Below are positions 1 through 7,215 of a stretch of 19,494 nt of DNA, in pieces. The stretch's first letter is position 1. The number at the start of each line of letters is the position of its first letter. Below the pieces are notes generated by a model, which was given only the letters and a program-made list of their open reading frames with translations, was not told the DNA's origin and did not search any database. Source of the DNA: an uncultured Parabacteroides sp. (lineage in GTDB: Bacteria; Bacteroidota; Bacteroidia; Bacteroidales; Tannerellaceae); assembly GCA_934718155.1 (NCBI GenBank), contig CAKUZF010000046.1, positions 1 through 19,494 of the forward strand, in the 5' to 3' direction. Both the position numbers and the translations under genes were made by a program.

Positions 1-1183
1 GCTTCGTGTTGTAAGAGGCGTCGGCCTGGATCTTTAAGCTATGACCGATGAGGTATTTGGTGACAGCCAGCGTGGTTTGGTTGTAATTCTTGTAACCAAC
101 GATGGGTTGCACCTCCTTGGCGGGTAGGAGCGTGGAGTTGCGCAGGGCGATCTCCCAGTTGGATGGGAACAGATAGGAGGTCTGCACGTTCACACCGTTT
201 CCTTTATAGATGCATGGCGAGGCTTCGTTGTTGAAGAGCGGTTGGCTGGTTGAACGCCCCATGAAGTCGGTGTAGAAGGCGAAGCCCTGATACTTTAAGA
301 TGAAATCGACAAAGTAGGCGTGGAGGTCGCGTGTCTCGCCATTGGGCATGATCGCTCCGTTTTGTCCCTGCAGGCGTGTAGCCTTGTCGTTGTAGGAGTA
401 GGCTCCCGCCAGCATGACCTTTACATTCGACTCGCGTTCGAAATCGCCCTCGGCCACTTCGCCCAGCGATTTGAATCGCCCGAAGGGATAAAGCTCCAAG
501 CGGCACGTGTAGGCGAAACCGCTTTGCTTGCTGCTCGACCAGTTGCGTCCCTCGCCTAAGGTGATGGAGGCCTTTGCCGCCATGTTGAAGTCGCCAATCA
601 ACGGTTTATAAAACTCGCCAAACAGACCGAAGTCGCGATCGAGGTTGAACTCCGAGTTGACGATGCTGCGATCGACAAACTGCAATGCGCTGGAGGAGTT
701 GACGCGTGCCCGATTGGCTTTGATCTTGGTCTGTCCGAAGCCGATGTTCCAGCTGGCGTTGGGCATATAGTAGATCATGGCGTCTCGCACAATGTTCTGA
801 TTGCCATTCGGCAGCACCTTCGAGTCGTAGGGCGTGAATCCCAATTGGATGGAGTAGAGCAGTTTGGGCGAGAAGATGTAGCCATCGAAACGCAAGCGCA
901 AGCGTTTCACCCGGGCTTGTGTTTCTTGCAGCGAGAAGTTGTCGTCGAAGTCCATCGCCAAGAGGTTTTGCATGCGGAAGCGCATAGTCATCTTGTATTG
1001 CTTATTCTTGGGTTGGAAGGTGATGCCCTTACCCACCTCGATGTTGGGCATGTTGCGAAGTTTTTCTAATAGTTCGGCCTCATTGCCGGCAGAGGTCTCG
1101 AAAGTAGTCTCTTCTTGTTGTGCGGAAGCGCAAACCGACCCTACGCAAAGCAATAGGGTGGCGATAATCTTTTTATAATCCAT
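1..1183 (-). CDS. Phosphate-selective porin O/P-like outer membrane protein, C-terminus cut off by window edge
   Basis: The frame opens with ATG at 1183 and stays open for 394 codons to the left edge, so the C-terminus is missing. The N-terminus is a signal peptide: two lysines at residues 4-5, a hydrophobic core (IIATLLLCVGSVC) and a likely signal peptidase I site after CASA. Downstream are many short alternating stretches rich in aromatic residues, as in an outer membrane beta-barrel (for example RFRMQNLLAMDFDD, RLRFDGYIFSPKLLYSIQLG, WNIGFGQTKIKANR). This pattern, including 'GFGQTK', fits the Porin_O_P family, whose members form anion or phosphate channels; many Bacteroidales copies have no known substrate. 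A TATCTTTG box lies 27 bases upstream of the start. The family call rests on pattern recognition; phosphate specificity is not shown. Confidence 0.75.
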   Translation of the reverse strand, partial: MDYKKIIATLLLCVGSVCASAQQEETTFETSAGNEAELLEKLRNMPNIEVGKGITFQPKNKQYKMTMRFRMQNLLAMDFDDNFSLQETQARVKRLRLRFDGYIFSPKLLYSIQLGFTPYDSKVLPNGNQNIVRDAMIYYMPNASWNIGFGQTKIKANRARVNSSSALQFVDRSIVNSEFNLDRDFGLFGEFYKPLIGDFNMAAKASITLGEGRNWSSSKQSGFAYTCRLELYPFGRFKSLGEVAEGDFERESNVKVMLAGAYSYNDKATRLQGQNGAIMPNGETRDLHAYFVDFILKYQGFAFYTDFMGRSTSQPLFNNEASPCIYKGNGVNVQTSYLFPSNWEIALRNSTLLPAKEVQPIVGYKNYNQTTLAVTKYLIGHSLKIQADASYNTK

Positions 1184-1209
1184 TTTTGCCTGTAATTGCT
1201 ATTCGGCGG

Positions 1210-1217
1210 CAAAGATA
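1210..1217 (-). promoter_or_regulatory. Bacteroidota -7 promoter box for the porin gene
   Basis: On the minus strand this reads TATCTTTG, a full match to the Bacteroidota -7 consensus TAnnTTTG. It lies 26 bases before the porin ATG, implying a leader of about 20 bases. I do not see a clear TTTG -33 box at the usual 19-base spacing. Confidence 0.55.
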
Positions 1218-1279
1218 GAAGGTTGCTTATGAAAGGGGTGTTACGTTTCGATTACATTTCAGCGCATTACGTCGATTCC

Positions 1280-2050
1280 TTATTCCTCGGGTTCGAATTG
1301 GTCGAGATAGAGCGACTCGCCATCCCACACGATGAAGGAGCAATAGTGCATCCAGTCGCCAGCGATCAGCAGGCGGGCGGTTCGGCTCAGCATCAAGTCG
1401 AGCATGATGTGGCGATGGCCGAAAAGGAAGAAGTTGATGTCGGGGTGGCTCTTCAGGTATTCTTTGGCAAACTGAACCAGGTATTCACCGCTTTCGCCCT
1501 GATAAGCTTGCTCGTCGGCCTTGGCCAATCCGCTCTTGCGGCTGCTCAGCGACCAGCCTAAGGCGAAGCCGAACGACCAGCGCGGATGGATGCCCGCATA
1601 GAGCCACTGGCAGAAGCGGTTGCGGAAGAGCGCACGCATCAGGCGAAACGCCTTGCTGCGATAGTCCACCTCGTCGCCATGTCCTAAGAAGAAGCGTTTC
1701 CCCAACAGGTCGATCGTCAACACATCCCGATGGATGATTGCTCCAATCTCCTTGGGGAGATAGTCGAACATCCAAATGTCGTGGTTGCCAATGAAGAAGT
1801 GAATCTCAACCCCCTTGTCGGCCAGTTCGGCCAGCTTGCCTAAAAAGCGAACATGCCCTTTGGGTACGACATATTTATATTCGTACCAATAGTCGAACAT
1901 GTCGCCTAAGAACCAGATGGCGGCAGCCTCCTCCTTGATGCTGTCTAACCAGCGAACCAGCTTTCGCTCCACGGCCAATGGATCGGCATGGAAGCGTGCG
2001 CCTAAATGGGCATCGGAGGCGAAGTAGATCTTTTTGGGATTGGCGGCCAT
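1280..2050 (-). CDS. lpxH: UDP-2,3-diacylglucosamine diphosphatase (LpxH-type calcineurin-like phosphoesterase)
   Basis: 256 residues. In lipid A synthesis LpxH cleaves UDP-2,3-diacylglucosamine to lipid X and UMP at the inner face of the inner membrane. The metal-site motifs appear in family order: SDAHLG (D13, H15), GDMFD (D50), GNHD (N89, H90), GHGDE (H124) and FGHRH (H212, H214). The aromatic stretch FDYWYEYKYVVP after the second motif and the arginine-rich helix RLMRALFRNR are typical of LpxH rather than generic phosphoesterases. The start lies 7 bases after the stop of the SufT-like gene, so the two are probably co-transcribed. Length is close to the usual 240-260 residues. An alternative is a different LpxH-fold pyrophosphatase, but the motif set favours LpxH. 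Confidence 0.88.
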   Translation of the reverse strand: MAANPKKIYFASDAHLGARFHADPLAVERKLVRWLDSIKEEAAAIWFLGDMFDYWYEYKYVVPKGHVRFLGKLAELADKGVEIHFFIGNHDIWMFDYLPKEIGAIIHRDVLTIDLLGKRFFLGHGDEVDYRSKAFRLMRALFRNRFCQWLYAGIHPRWSFGFALGWSLSSRKSGLAKADEQAYQGESGEYLVQFAKEYLKSHPDINFFLFGHRHIMLDLMLSRTARLLIAGDWMHYCSFIVWDGESLYLDQFEPEE

Positions 2051-2057
2051 CGTTCTC

Positions 2058-2375
2058 TTATAGAAATCCTAATTCCAGTTTGGCCTCTTCGGTCATCATG
2101 TCGCGGTCCCACTCGGGTTCAAACACCAGGTTGACCTCCACCGACTTGACACCTTCGATAGATTCTATTTTCATGCGAACATCTTCGACGATGAAGTCTG
2201 CCGCAGGGCAATTCGGGGCGGTCAGGGTCATATCGAGGCGCACGTTCTGCTGCTCGTCGATATCCACCTTATAGACTAATCCTAAGTCGTAGATGTTTAC
2301 GGGAATCTCAGGATCGTACACCGTCTTCAGCATCTTGACGATCTTTTCTTCTAATTGGAGAAATTCGTTGTTCAT
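2058..2375 (-). CDS. DUF59 / MIP18-family Fe-S cluster assembly protein (SufT/PaaD-like)
   Basis: 105 residues, a single DUF59 domain. Signature elements are DPEIPVNIYDLGLVY (residues 21-35) and TAPNCPAAD (residues 52-60), with the conserved cysteine C56. Members of this family help deliver Fe-S clusters to target proteins (SufT in Firmicutes, PaaD in the phenylacetate pathway, CIA2/MIP18 in eukaryotes). A stand-alone copy of this size fits a SufT-like assembly factor. It is the first gene of a likely two-gene unit with lpxH, 7 bases apart; I see no functional link between the two. A -7 box variant lies 21 bases before the start. The exact client proteins cannot be told from sequence, so no symbol is given. 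Confidence 0.85.
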   Translation of the reverse strand: MNNEFLQLEEKIVKMLKTVYDPEIPVNIYDLGLVYKVDIDEQQNVRLDMTLTAPNCPAADFIVEDVRMKIESIEGVKSVEVNLVFEPEWDRDMMTEEAKLELGFL

Positions 2376-2396
2376 TATTCTATCTGTTTTGCTTCG

Positions 2397-2404
2397 CGAA
2401 TATA
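2397..2404 (-). promoter_or_regulatory. Candidate -7 box for the DUF59-lpxH unit
   Basis: The minus strand reads TATATTCG followed by CG, one base off TAnnTTTG. It sits 21 bases before the DUF59 start, in the 82-base gap after radC. The same TAnnTTCGCG form recurs before lrgA and before the gene at 7251. No -33 TTTG is visible at the right spacing. Confidence 0.4.
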
Positions 2405-2457
2405 CATTAATTCCGGCTATCTCGCCCTATTCCGTTGTAGAGATTGCCGAGCGAACC

Positions 2458-3141
2458 TCAGATCTTGCCTTCATCCCGGTAGCTGAAGTAGCTTGTAGAA
2501 GAGAGGATGATGTGGTCTAAGAGGGTTATATCCATCAGTTTGGCCGCCTCTTTCACTCGATCGGTCAGTCGGTCGTCTTCACGGCTGGGACGTAAGTTGC
2601 CCGAGGGGTGGTTGTGGCAGAGAATCAAGCCCGAGGCGAATGTGTCTAAGCAGGCTTTTAGGATGAGGCGGATATCTACCGCTGTTTGCGAGATGCCGCC
2701 TTGGCTGATCTTCACTTTGCTGGTCACTTTGTTGGCTCGGTTGAGGGTGGCTATCCATAACTCCTCGTGAGGAAGGTCGCACAATAGGGAATAGAAAATC
2801 AGATAGGCGTCTTTGCTGTTGCCCACTTGGTCGTGTTCGAGGGCTTCTGAGAGGCTGCGACGGCGAGCCAGCTCCATAGCGGCGGCTATCGTGACTGCTT
2901 TCGCTTCGCCAATTCCCTTGAAATCGGCTTTGAGTTGGGCAATCGACATCTTGCCTAATTCATATAGGTTTTGGTTGGCGGCTCTAAGGATGTGTTGCGC
3001 CACTTGCACGGCGCTCTCTTCGGCGTTGCCCGAGCCTATCAGGATGGCGAGCAGCTCGGCATCGCTTAAGGCAGAAGGACCTTTCAGCAACAACTTCTCG
3101 CGTGGGCGATCTTCTTCCGCCCAGTTTTTGATGGTGAGCAT
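2458..3141 (-). CDS. radC: RadC family JAMM/MPN+ protein
   Basis: 227 residues, the usual size. The N-terminal third carries the UPF0758 helix-hairpin-helix part (LSDAELLAILIGSG and DFKGIGEAKAVTIAAAMELA). The C-terminal two thirds form the MPN/JAMM domain, with the Zn2+ signature HNHPSGNLRPSREDD: H176, H178 and D189 fit H-x-H-x10-D. The protein was named for a presumed role in DNA repair, which was later questioned; the JAMM motif suggests a metalloprotease or related hydrolase activity with unknown substrate. It lies 64 bases after efp, with a strong hairpin between them, and 82 bases before the DUF59 gene, so it may be transcribed separately or by read-through. The ATG start at 3141 gives the standard N-terminus. 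Confidence 0.93.
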   Translation of the reverse strand: MLTIKNWAEEDRPREKLLLKGPSALSDAELLAILIGSGNAEESAVQVAQHILRAANQNLYELGKMSIAQLKADFKGIGEAKAVTIAAAMELARRRSLSEALEHDQVGNSKDAYLIFYSLLCDLPHEELWIATLNRANKVTSKVKISQGGISQTAVDIRLILKACLDTFASGLILCHNHPSGNLRPSREDDRLTDRVKEAAKLMDITLLDHIILSSTSYFSYRDEGKI

Positions 3142-3154
3142 GGTAAAAGATTAA

Positions 3155-3195
3155 GAGCTATGAATCAGGAAGCGGGGCTTCACGATTCATAGCTC
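3155..3195 (-). terminator. Nested hairpin after efp, probable terminator
   Basis: Perfect 12-bp arms at 3155-3166 and 3184-3195 (GAGCTATGAATC with its complement) enclose an inner 5-bp stem, GAAGC (3169-3173) with GCTTC (3177-3181), capped by GGG. On the minus strand the stem is followed by TTAATCTTTTA, only moderately T-rich. The position, 10 bases past the efp stop and 13 bases before the radC start, suggests termination or partial attenuation of efp transcription. The T-tract is weaker than in the terminators near 9780-9835. Confidence 0.55.
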
Positions 3196-3205
3196 AGGAA
3201 ATGGC

Positions 3206-3769
3206 TTATCGGATACGACCTACGTATGAACCGTCAGTCGTGTTAACCTCGATGATCTCGCCCTCGTTGATGAACAACGGAACGCGTACCTCGGCGCCTG
3301 TCTCAACCGTTGCGGGCTTCAATGTGTTGGTAGCTGTATCGCCCTTGATACCCGGCTCCGTGTAAGTTACTTGCAACTGAACCTTTACGGGCATATCTGC
3401 GAAAAGGACAGTCTCCGTAGAAGCGTCGGATACAACGTCAACAACCTCACCCTCTTTCATGAAATCTACACCGTTGATCAAGTCCTTCTCGATGATGATA
3501 TCGTCGTAAGTCTCTTGGTTCATGAAGTGATAGTGATCACCCTCTTTGTAGGTGAACTGATAGGGGCGACGCTCTACGCGTACATCCTCCAGCTTCTCAC
3601 CGATGTTGAAGCGGCGCTCAATCTGACCACCCTTCACTACATCCTTCAATGTAGTACGCATGATCGTGTTACCCTTACCCGGCTTAACGTGAAGGAAATC
3701 AACGCAGAAATACAATTTGCCATCCAAACGGATACAAGTACCTTTCTTAATGTCTTGTGAATTGATCAT
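3206..3769 (-). CDS. efp: Translation elongation factor P
   Basis: 187 residues, standard EF-P length. EF-P binds ribosomes stalled at consecutive prolines and promotes peptide bond formation. Three domains are evident: an N-terminal KOW-like domain (about 1-63) with the tip loop HVKPGKGNT, in which K32 corresponds to the lysine modified in many bacteria; an OB domain (about 65-127); and a C-terminal OB domain carrying the family signature from about residue 145 (TATNTLKPATVETGAEVRVP) through INEGEIIEVNTTDGSYVGR. No modification enzyme gene (epmA/epmB-, earP- or ymfI-like) lies in this window. It has its own consensus promoter at 3811-3841 and a hairpin after the stop. Confidence 0.97.
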   Translation of the reverse strand: MINSQDIKKGTCIRLDGKLYFCVDFLHVKPGKGNTIMRTTLKDVVKGGQIERRFNIGEKLEDVRVERRPYQFTYKEGDHYHFMNQETYDDIIIEKDLINGVDFMKEGEVVDVVSDASTETVLFADMPVKVQLQVTYTEPGIKGDTATNTLKPATVETGAEVRVPLFINEGEIIEVNTTDGSYVGRIR

Positions 3770-3810
3770 AAATTTAATTTCTTATTTAGTATCGAATTTG
3801 ATTTTTGCTG

Positions 3811-3841
3811 CAAAAGTACGATTTCCGATGCAAGAAACAAA
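3811..3841 (-). promoter_or_regulatory. Consensus Bacteroidota promoter for efp
   Basis: On the minus strand TTTG (3841-3838), exactly 19 bases, then TACTTTTG (3818-3811) match the Bacteroidota primary-sigma consensus TTTG-N19-TAnnTTTG with no mismatch. Transcription should start about 7 bases past the -7 box, near 3804, giving a leader of about 35 bases rich in A and T before the efp ATG at 3769. This is the best promoter in the window and one reason for placing the organism in Bacteroidota. Confidence 0.8.
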
Positions 3842-3854
3842 GCGTTTCGCTTAT

Positions 3855-4559
3855 TTATATCGAAAAATAGTTGCAAATCAACTCGATAACTGGGACGAGT
3901 ATGGCAGTCATGATGCCCATCAGTCCGATGGCCAGTCCGCTCAATGCGCCTTCGATGGCTCCAATCTGGATGGCTGCCGCCGTGCCCACTCCATGCGAGG
4001 AGGCTCCTAAGGCCAATCCTTTGGCGATGCTACTCTCGATGCCCATCAGTCGCATGGCGATAGGGCCGACGATGCTTCCGAAGATGCCTACCGCTACGAC
4101 GATCACGGCTGTGAGTGAGGGAATTCCTCCGCTTTTCTCGGCAATGCCCATGGCGATAGGAGTCGTGACGGACTTCGGCTCTAAGGTGGCGATCAACGAC
4201 TGATCAGCACCCATCAGTTTGCCGATGACGATTACGCTGACGATGCCCACGATGGCTCCCACAAAGATGGAGGTCAGGATGGAAACCACGTTCCCCTTTA
4301 GGTATTGAACCTGTTCGTAGAGCACATAGCCCAAGGCTACCACCGAAGGTCCCAACAGGAAGTGGATCAGATGACTCTTCTCTTGGAAGCTCTCGTAGGA
4401 AATGCCCAGCAGCTTCAGGATGGCGATGATGACGAAGATCGAGGTCAATAGGGGATGGAGCAGGGGGATGCGCGTCTTCTTATAGAGCGCGGTGGCTGCG
4501 ATGTAGGTGCCTATCACCAATGTCAAGGCAAACAGTTCGGATTGTGCTAAATTACCCAT
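3855..4559 (-). CDS. lrgB: LrgB/CidB family membrane protein
   Basis: 234 residues, polytopic, with about 6-8 hydrophobic segments. The LrgB signature EPKSVTTPIAM is present (about residues 127-137), followed by GGIPSLTAVIVVAVGIFG and the C-terminal SSHGVGTAAAIQIGAIEGA, both characteristic of the family. LrgAB/CidAB were described as holin/antiholin-like modulators of murein hydrolases in Staphylococcus; the related Bacillus PftAB/YsbAB pair imports pyruvate, and the plant homologue PLGG1 moves glycolate and glycerate. The start codon lies inside the end of lrgA (8-base overlap, different frame), so translational coupling is likely. The substrate in this organism is unknown. The stop is only 13 bases before the efp -33 box and no terminator is evident, so read-through into efp is possible. 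Confidence 0.9.
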   Translation of the reverse strand: MGNLAQSELFALTLVIGTYIAATALYKKTRIPLLHPLLTSIFVIIAILKLLGISYESFQEKSHLIHFLLGPSVVALGYVLYEQVQYLKGNVVSILTSIFVGAIVGIVSVIVIGKLMGADQSLIATLEPKSVTTPIAMGIAEKSGGIPSLTAVIVVAVGIFGSIVGPIAMRLMGIESSIAKGLALGASSHGVGTAAAIQIGAIEGALSGLAIGLMGIMTAILVPVIELICNYFSI

Positions 4560-4905
4560 GATGACGTTTCTTTTCGAAAGATTCTTGTGTGTATGCGACA
4601 GAGGCGATGACCAAGATGGTGCTGACCAATGAGGCGATGAGGAGCACGGCCCAATACTGCGAGATAATCCCTATGGCGTTCATCAGACCTACGCCGGCGG
4701 GAACAAAGAACAGCCCCATGTTCTGCGTCAGGAGGGTAGACACACGACCGACCTGTTGGGGTTTCACACAACGGAAGGAGAGCGCCAAGAACAGCAGCAC
4801 CATTCCAATCACGCTTCCGGGGATAAAGCCATCAATCAGCTGGCTTACGGCTTCTCCTACGAAGTAGAAGAAAAGGATGTAGAATACTTCAATCAATTTA
4901 TTCAT
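4552..4905 (-). CDS. lrgA: LrgA/CidA family membrane protein
   Basis: 118 residues from the ATG at 4905 (MNKLIEVFYILFFYFVGEAV). The frame is open upstream to 4995, but the extra 30 residues (LIAKRICYKTYFYQDF...) are not hydrophobic like the family's N-terminus and would cover the likely promoter, so the inner start is chosen. Four membrane segments are expected, with the conserved IPGSVIGMVLLF (about 28-39) and NMGLFFVPAGVG (about 62-73) of LrgA/CidA proteins. It overlaps lrgB by 8 bases and surely works with it in the same membrane complex. A TATCTTCG promoter-like box and an AT-rich palindrome lie upstream. Confidence 0.88.
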   Translation of the reverse strand: MNKLIEVFYILFFYFVGEAVSQLIDGFIPGSVIGMVLLFLALSFRCVKPQQVGRVSTLLTQNMGLFFVPAGVGLMNAIGIISQYWAVLLIASLVSTILVIASVAYTQESFEKKRHHG

Positions 4906-4933
4906 CTCTATGCGATGATTAAGATAACCGCCG

Positions 4934-4941
4934 CGAAGATA
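4934..4941 (-). promoter_or_regulatory. Candidate -7 box for lrgAB
   Basis: The minus strand reads TATCTTCG followed by CGG, one base from TAnnTTTG and the same variant seen at 7201. It is 28 bases before the chosen lrgA start, the distance seen at the porin gene, which supports that start. No good -33 TTTG is present, as might be expected if an activator is needed. Confidence 0.45.
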
Positions 4942-4958
4942 TGAAAAATCCTGATAAA

Positions 4959-4978
4959 AATATGTTTTATAACATATT
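4959..4978. promoter_or_regulatory. Perfect 8-bp inverted repeat between mgtE and lrgA: operator or AT-rich terminator
   Basis: AATATGTT (4959-4966), spacer TTAT, AACATATT (4971-4978). In the direction of mgtE the hairpin begins 11 bases past the stop and is followed by TTTTTAT, so it could end mgtE transcription. It also sits just upstream of the lrgAB -7 box, about where a regulator would bind. The stem is almost all A/T and thus weak as a terminator. Confidence 0.4.
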
Positions 4979-4988
4979 CTTTTTGCAA

Positions 4989-6338
4989 TCAGCAAGCAAG
5001 AGCGGAGGCGATAAACATGTAGATCATCATGCCAATGATGTCGTTGGTGATGGTGATGAAGGGGCCGGTTGCCAAGGCCGGGTCGATTTTTAGTTTATCG
5101 AGGGTCATGGGGACCAGCGTGCCAAAGATACTGGCGAACATCACTACGGCAAAAAGGCTCAGCGAAACAGAGGCGGTGATGCCTCGGTCGCCCAGCATGA
5201 AGAAGTTATAAACGAATACCACCAAACTGATGATGCAGGCATTGATGAGCGAAACGACACCCTCTTTCAAGATCTGCGGCACGATGCCTCCCTCTTTCAA
5301 GGAGTTGTTGGCCAAGCCTTGCACCACGATAGCGGAAGATTGGATGCCCACGTTTCCGCCTGTTCCACCAATCAACGGGATAAAGAGAGCCATCTTGGGA
5401 TTGGAGGCGAAGCTGGATTCGAAACCGCCTAAGATCACGGAGTTGCCCAGTCCGCCAATCATGCCGATAAGTAGCCAAGGCAGGCGAGCCGCGGTTTGTG
5501 TGAAGACATTATCCGAGGTCTCCACATCCTGCGAGATACCTGATGCCAACTGGTAGTCGCGCTCGTGTTGCTCACGCACCTCGTCCATGACGTCGTCTAC
5601 CGTGATGCGACCTACTAAACGGCCGATGCTGTCGACCACCGGAACAGCCACGATGTCGTATTTGTCGATGATCTCGGTCACCTCTTCGATGCTGTCGCTG
5701 TCGCGCACCGCGATCGGGTCGCTCTTCATCACATGCTTGATCTTCGAGACGGAGGGGCTGGTGAGCATCTTCTTCAAGGGAAGCACTCCGCGCAGGCGTT
5801 CGTCGTCGTCTACCACGTAGACGTAGTAGATCTCGCTGACCTCTTCGGCCTGCTTACGCATCTCCTCGATGCACTTCGGCATGCTCCAGTTTTCGTTCAC
5901 CACGATCATCTCCGTACCCATCAAGCCGCCGGCGGTATCCTCGTCGTATTTCAACAGATCGACGATGTCGCCCGCCTGCTCCACGTCTTCGATGTGCGAG
6001 AGGATCTCCTCTTGGGTGTCTTCGTCCAGCTCACGCATCAAGTCTACCGCGTCGTCCGTCTCCATGTTGTCGACGAACCGCTTTGCGATCAACTCGTTAG
6101 GCAGCTCTTTCAGCAATTTATGACGATCCTCTTCATCGAGTTCCATCAAGACATCGGCCGCCTTCTCGCCATCCATCAACAGATAGAGGTAGATGGCCTC
6201 TTGAAGCGACAACGATTGATAGAGTTCCGCGATGTCGGCGGGGTATAACTCCTTCAATAGCTCTTGTGCCTGTGCGTCATCTTTAGCCTCGATGATTTGC
6301 TTCAGGTGTTCAATGTATTCTTTATTCAACTCGATCAT
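4989..6338 (-). CDS. mgtE: Magnesium transporter MgtE
   Basis: 449 residues, full length for the family. Layout: an N-terminal acidic MgtE superhelical domain (about 1-125, many Asp/Glu pairs such as LDEEDRHKLLKELP); two CBS domains (about 138-255) with VPVVDSIGRLVGRITVDDV; a linker or plug helix; and five membrane helices from about residue 285. Signature parts of the pore domain are PLIGGTGGNVGIQSSAIVVQ and, near the C-terminus, PFITITNDIIGMMIYM, whose Asp corresponds to the Mg2+-binding aspartate of the pore. MgtE is a homodimeric Mg2+ channel gated by Mg2+ binding to the cytosolic domains. It follows rsmA by 25 bases and is probably co-transcribed with it; no Mg2+ riboswitch is seen between them. 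Confidence 0.95.
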   Translation of the reverse strand: MIELNKEYIEHLKQIIEAKDDAQAQELLKELYPADIAELYQSLSLQEAIYLYLLMDGEKAADVLMELDEEDRHKLLKELPNELIAKRFVDNMETDDAVDLMRELDEDTQEEILSHIEDVEQAGDIVDLLKYDEDTAGGLMGTEMIVVNENWSMPKCIEEMRKQAEEVSEIYYVYVVDDDERLRGVLPLKKMLTSPSVSKIKHVMKSDPIAVRDSDSIEEVTEIIDKYDIVAVPVVDSIGRLVGRITVDDVMDEVREQHERDYQLASGISQDVETSDNVFTQTAARLPWLLIGMIGGLGNSVILGGFESSFASNPKMALFIPLIGGTGGNVGIQSSAIVVQGLANNSLKEGGIVPQILKEGVVSLINACIISLVVFVYNFFMLGDRGITASVSLSLFAVVMFASIFGTLVPMTLDKLKIDPALATGPFITITNDIIGMMIYMFIASALAC

Positions 6339-6363
6339 GACCGTCTGCTTTTATTTTATGAGC

Positions 6364-7158
6364 TTAATCGTTTGTTGTGCGATTCAAATGCTGTTGGGTA
6401 ATCAATGTCAATTCAACGAACTGCTCTACAGAGAGCTGTTCCGGGCGTTTGTCGAAGATCGGCATGGCCAAAGCCTCGCACTCTTTTCCCAAGAGCGGGC
6501 GCATGGAGTTGCGCAAGGTCTTGCGTCGCTGGTTGAATGCCGTCTTCACCACAGTCTTGAATAATTTCTCGTCGCATCCCAGCTCCGTGCGCTGGTTGCG
6601 CGTCATCTTCAAGACGGCGCTCTTCACCTTTGGGGGTGGATCGAACACCTTCTCGCTGACGGTGAAGAGGTATTCCACGTCATACCATGCCTGGAGCAAG
6701 ACGCTCAATATGCCGTATGTCTTACTACCGGGGCCAGCCGCCAATCGTTCGGCCACCTCTTTTTGCAACATGCCTGAGCAGCAGGGAATGCGATCCTTGT
6801 ACTCCAGCACCTTGAAGAAGATCTGGCTCGAAATATTGTAGGGATAATTGCCAATGACACAAAAATCGCCTTTGAACACTTTGGCCAGGTCGAGCTTCAG
6901 AAAGTCGGCCGGTAAGATGCGCCCTTTCAGGTCGGGGAAGTTGACTTCGAGATAGGCCACCGATTCCATGTCGAGCTCCACTACGGTCAGGTCGTGGTCT
7001 GCCTCCAGCAAGAATTGCGTGAGGACACCCATGCCGGGACCGATCTCAAGAACGGGAGTCGAACGGTAATCCGCCAATGTATCAGCGATACGTTGTGCGA
7101 TTTGCAAGTCCTTCAAGAAGTGTTGTCCTAATGCTTTTTTAGGTTTAACTGATTTCAT
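6364..7158 (-). CDS. rsmA: 16S rRNA (adenine1518/1519-N6)-dimethyltransferase
   Basis: 264 residues from the ATG at 7158 (MKSVKPKKALGQHFLKDLQI). A frame open to 7218 would add 20 residues (CIAKIRIIIENNALVRLKR) not typical of RsmA; the KKALGQHFL motif normally sits within the first 15-20 residues. SAM-binding motif I is LEIGPGMGVLTQFLL (38-51), the acidic motif ELDME follows, and the catalytic NYPY motif is N104-Y107. The C-terminal part carries NQRRKTLRNSM, typical of KsgA/RsmA. The enzyme dimethylates two adenines in the 3' hairpin of 16S rRNA late in 30S assembly, and its loss gives kasugamycin resistance. Upstream is divergent from the flippase-like gene; downstream is mgtE. Confidence 0.96.
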   Translation of the reverse strand: MKSVKPKKALGQHFLKDLQIAQRIADTLADYRSTPVLEIGPGMGVLTQFLLEADHDLTVVELDMESVAYLEVNFPDLKGRILPADFLKLDLAKVFKGDFCVIGNYPYNISSQIFFKVLEYKDRIPCCSGMLQKEVAERLAAGPGSKTYGILSVLLQAWYDVEYLFTVSEKVFDPPPKVKSAVLKMTRNQRTELGCDEKLFKTVVKTAFNQRRKTLRNSMRPLLGKECEALAMPIFDKRPEQLSVEQFVELTLITQQHLNRTTND

Positions 7159-7200
7159 CCGCTTCAGTCTAACTAATGCGTTATTTTCAATAATAATTCT

Positions 7201-7208
7201 TATCTTCG
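7201..7208 (+). promoter_or_regulatory. Candidate -7 box for the flippase-like gene and pepD
   Basis: TATCTTCG followed by CG, one base off TAnnTTTG, 42 bases before the ATG at 7251. The implied start point is near 7215. No consensus TTTG lies 19 bases upstream. It interleaves with the oppositely directed rsmA box at 7216-7223. Confidence 0.4.
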
Positions 7209-7215
7209 CGATGCA

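Noticed and set aside
4989..6363. Mg2+ riboswitch controlling mgtE
   Set aside because: Only 25 bases separate rsmA from mgtE, too short for an M-box or similar leader structure.
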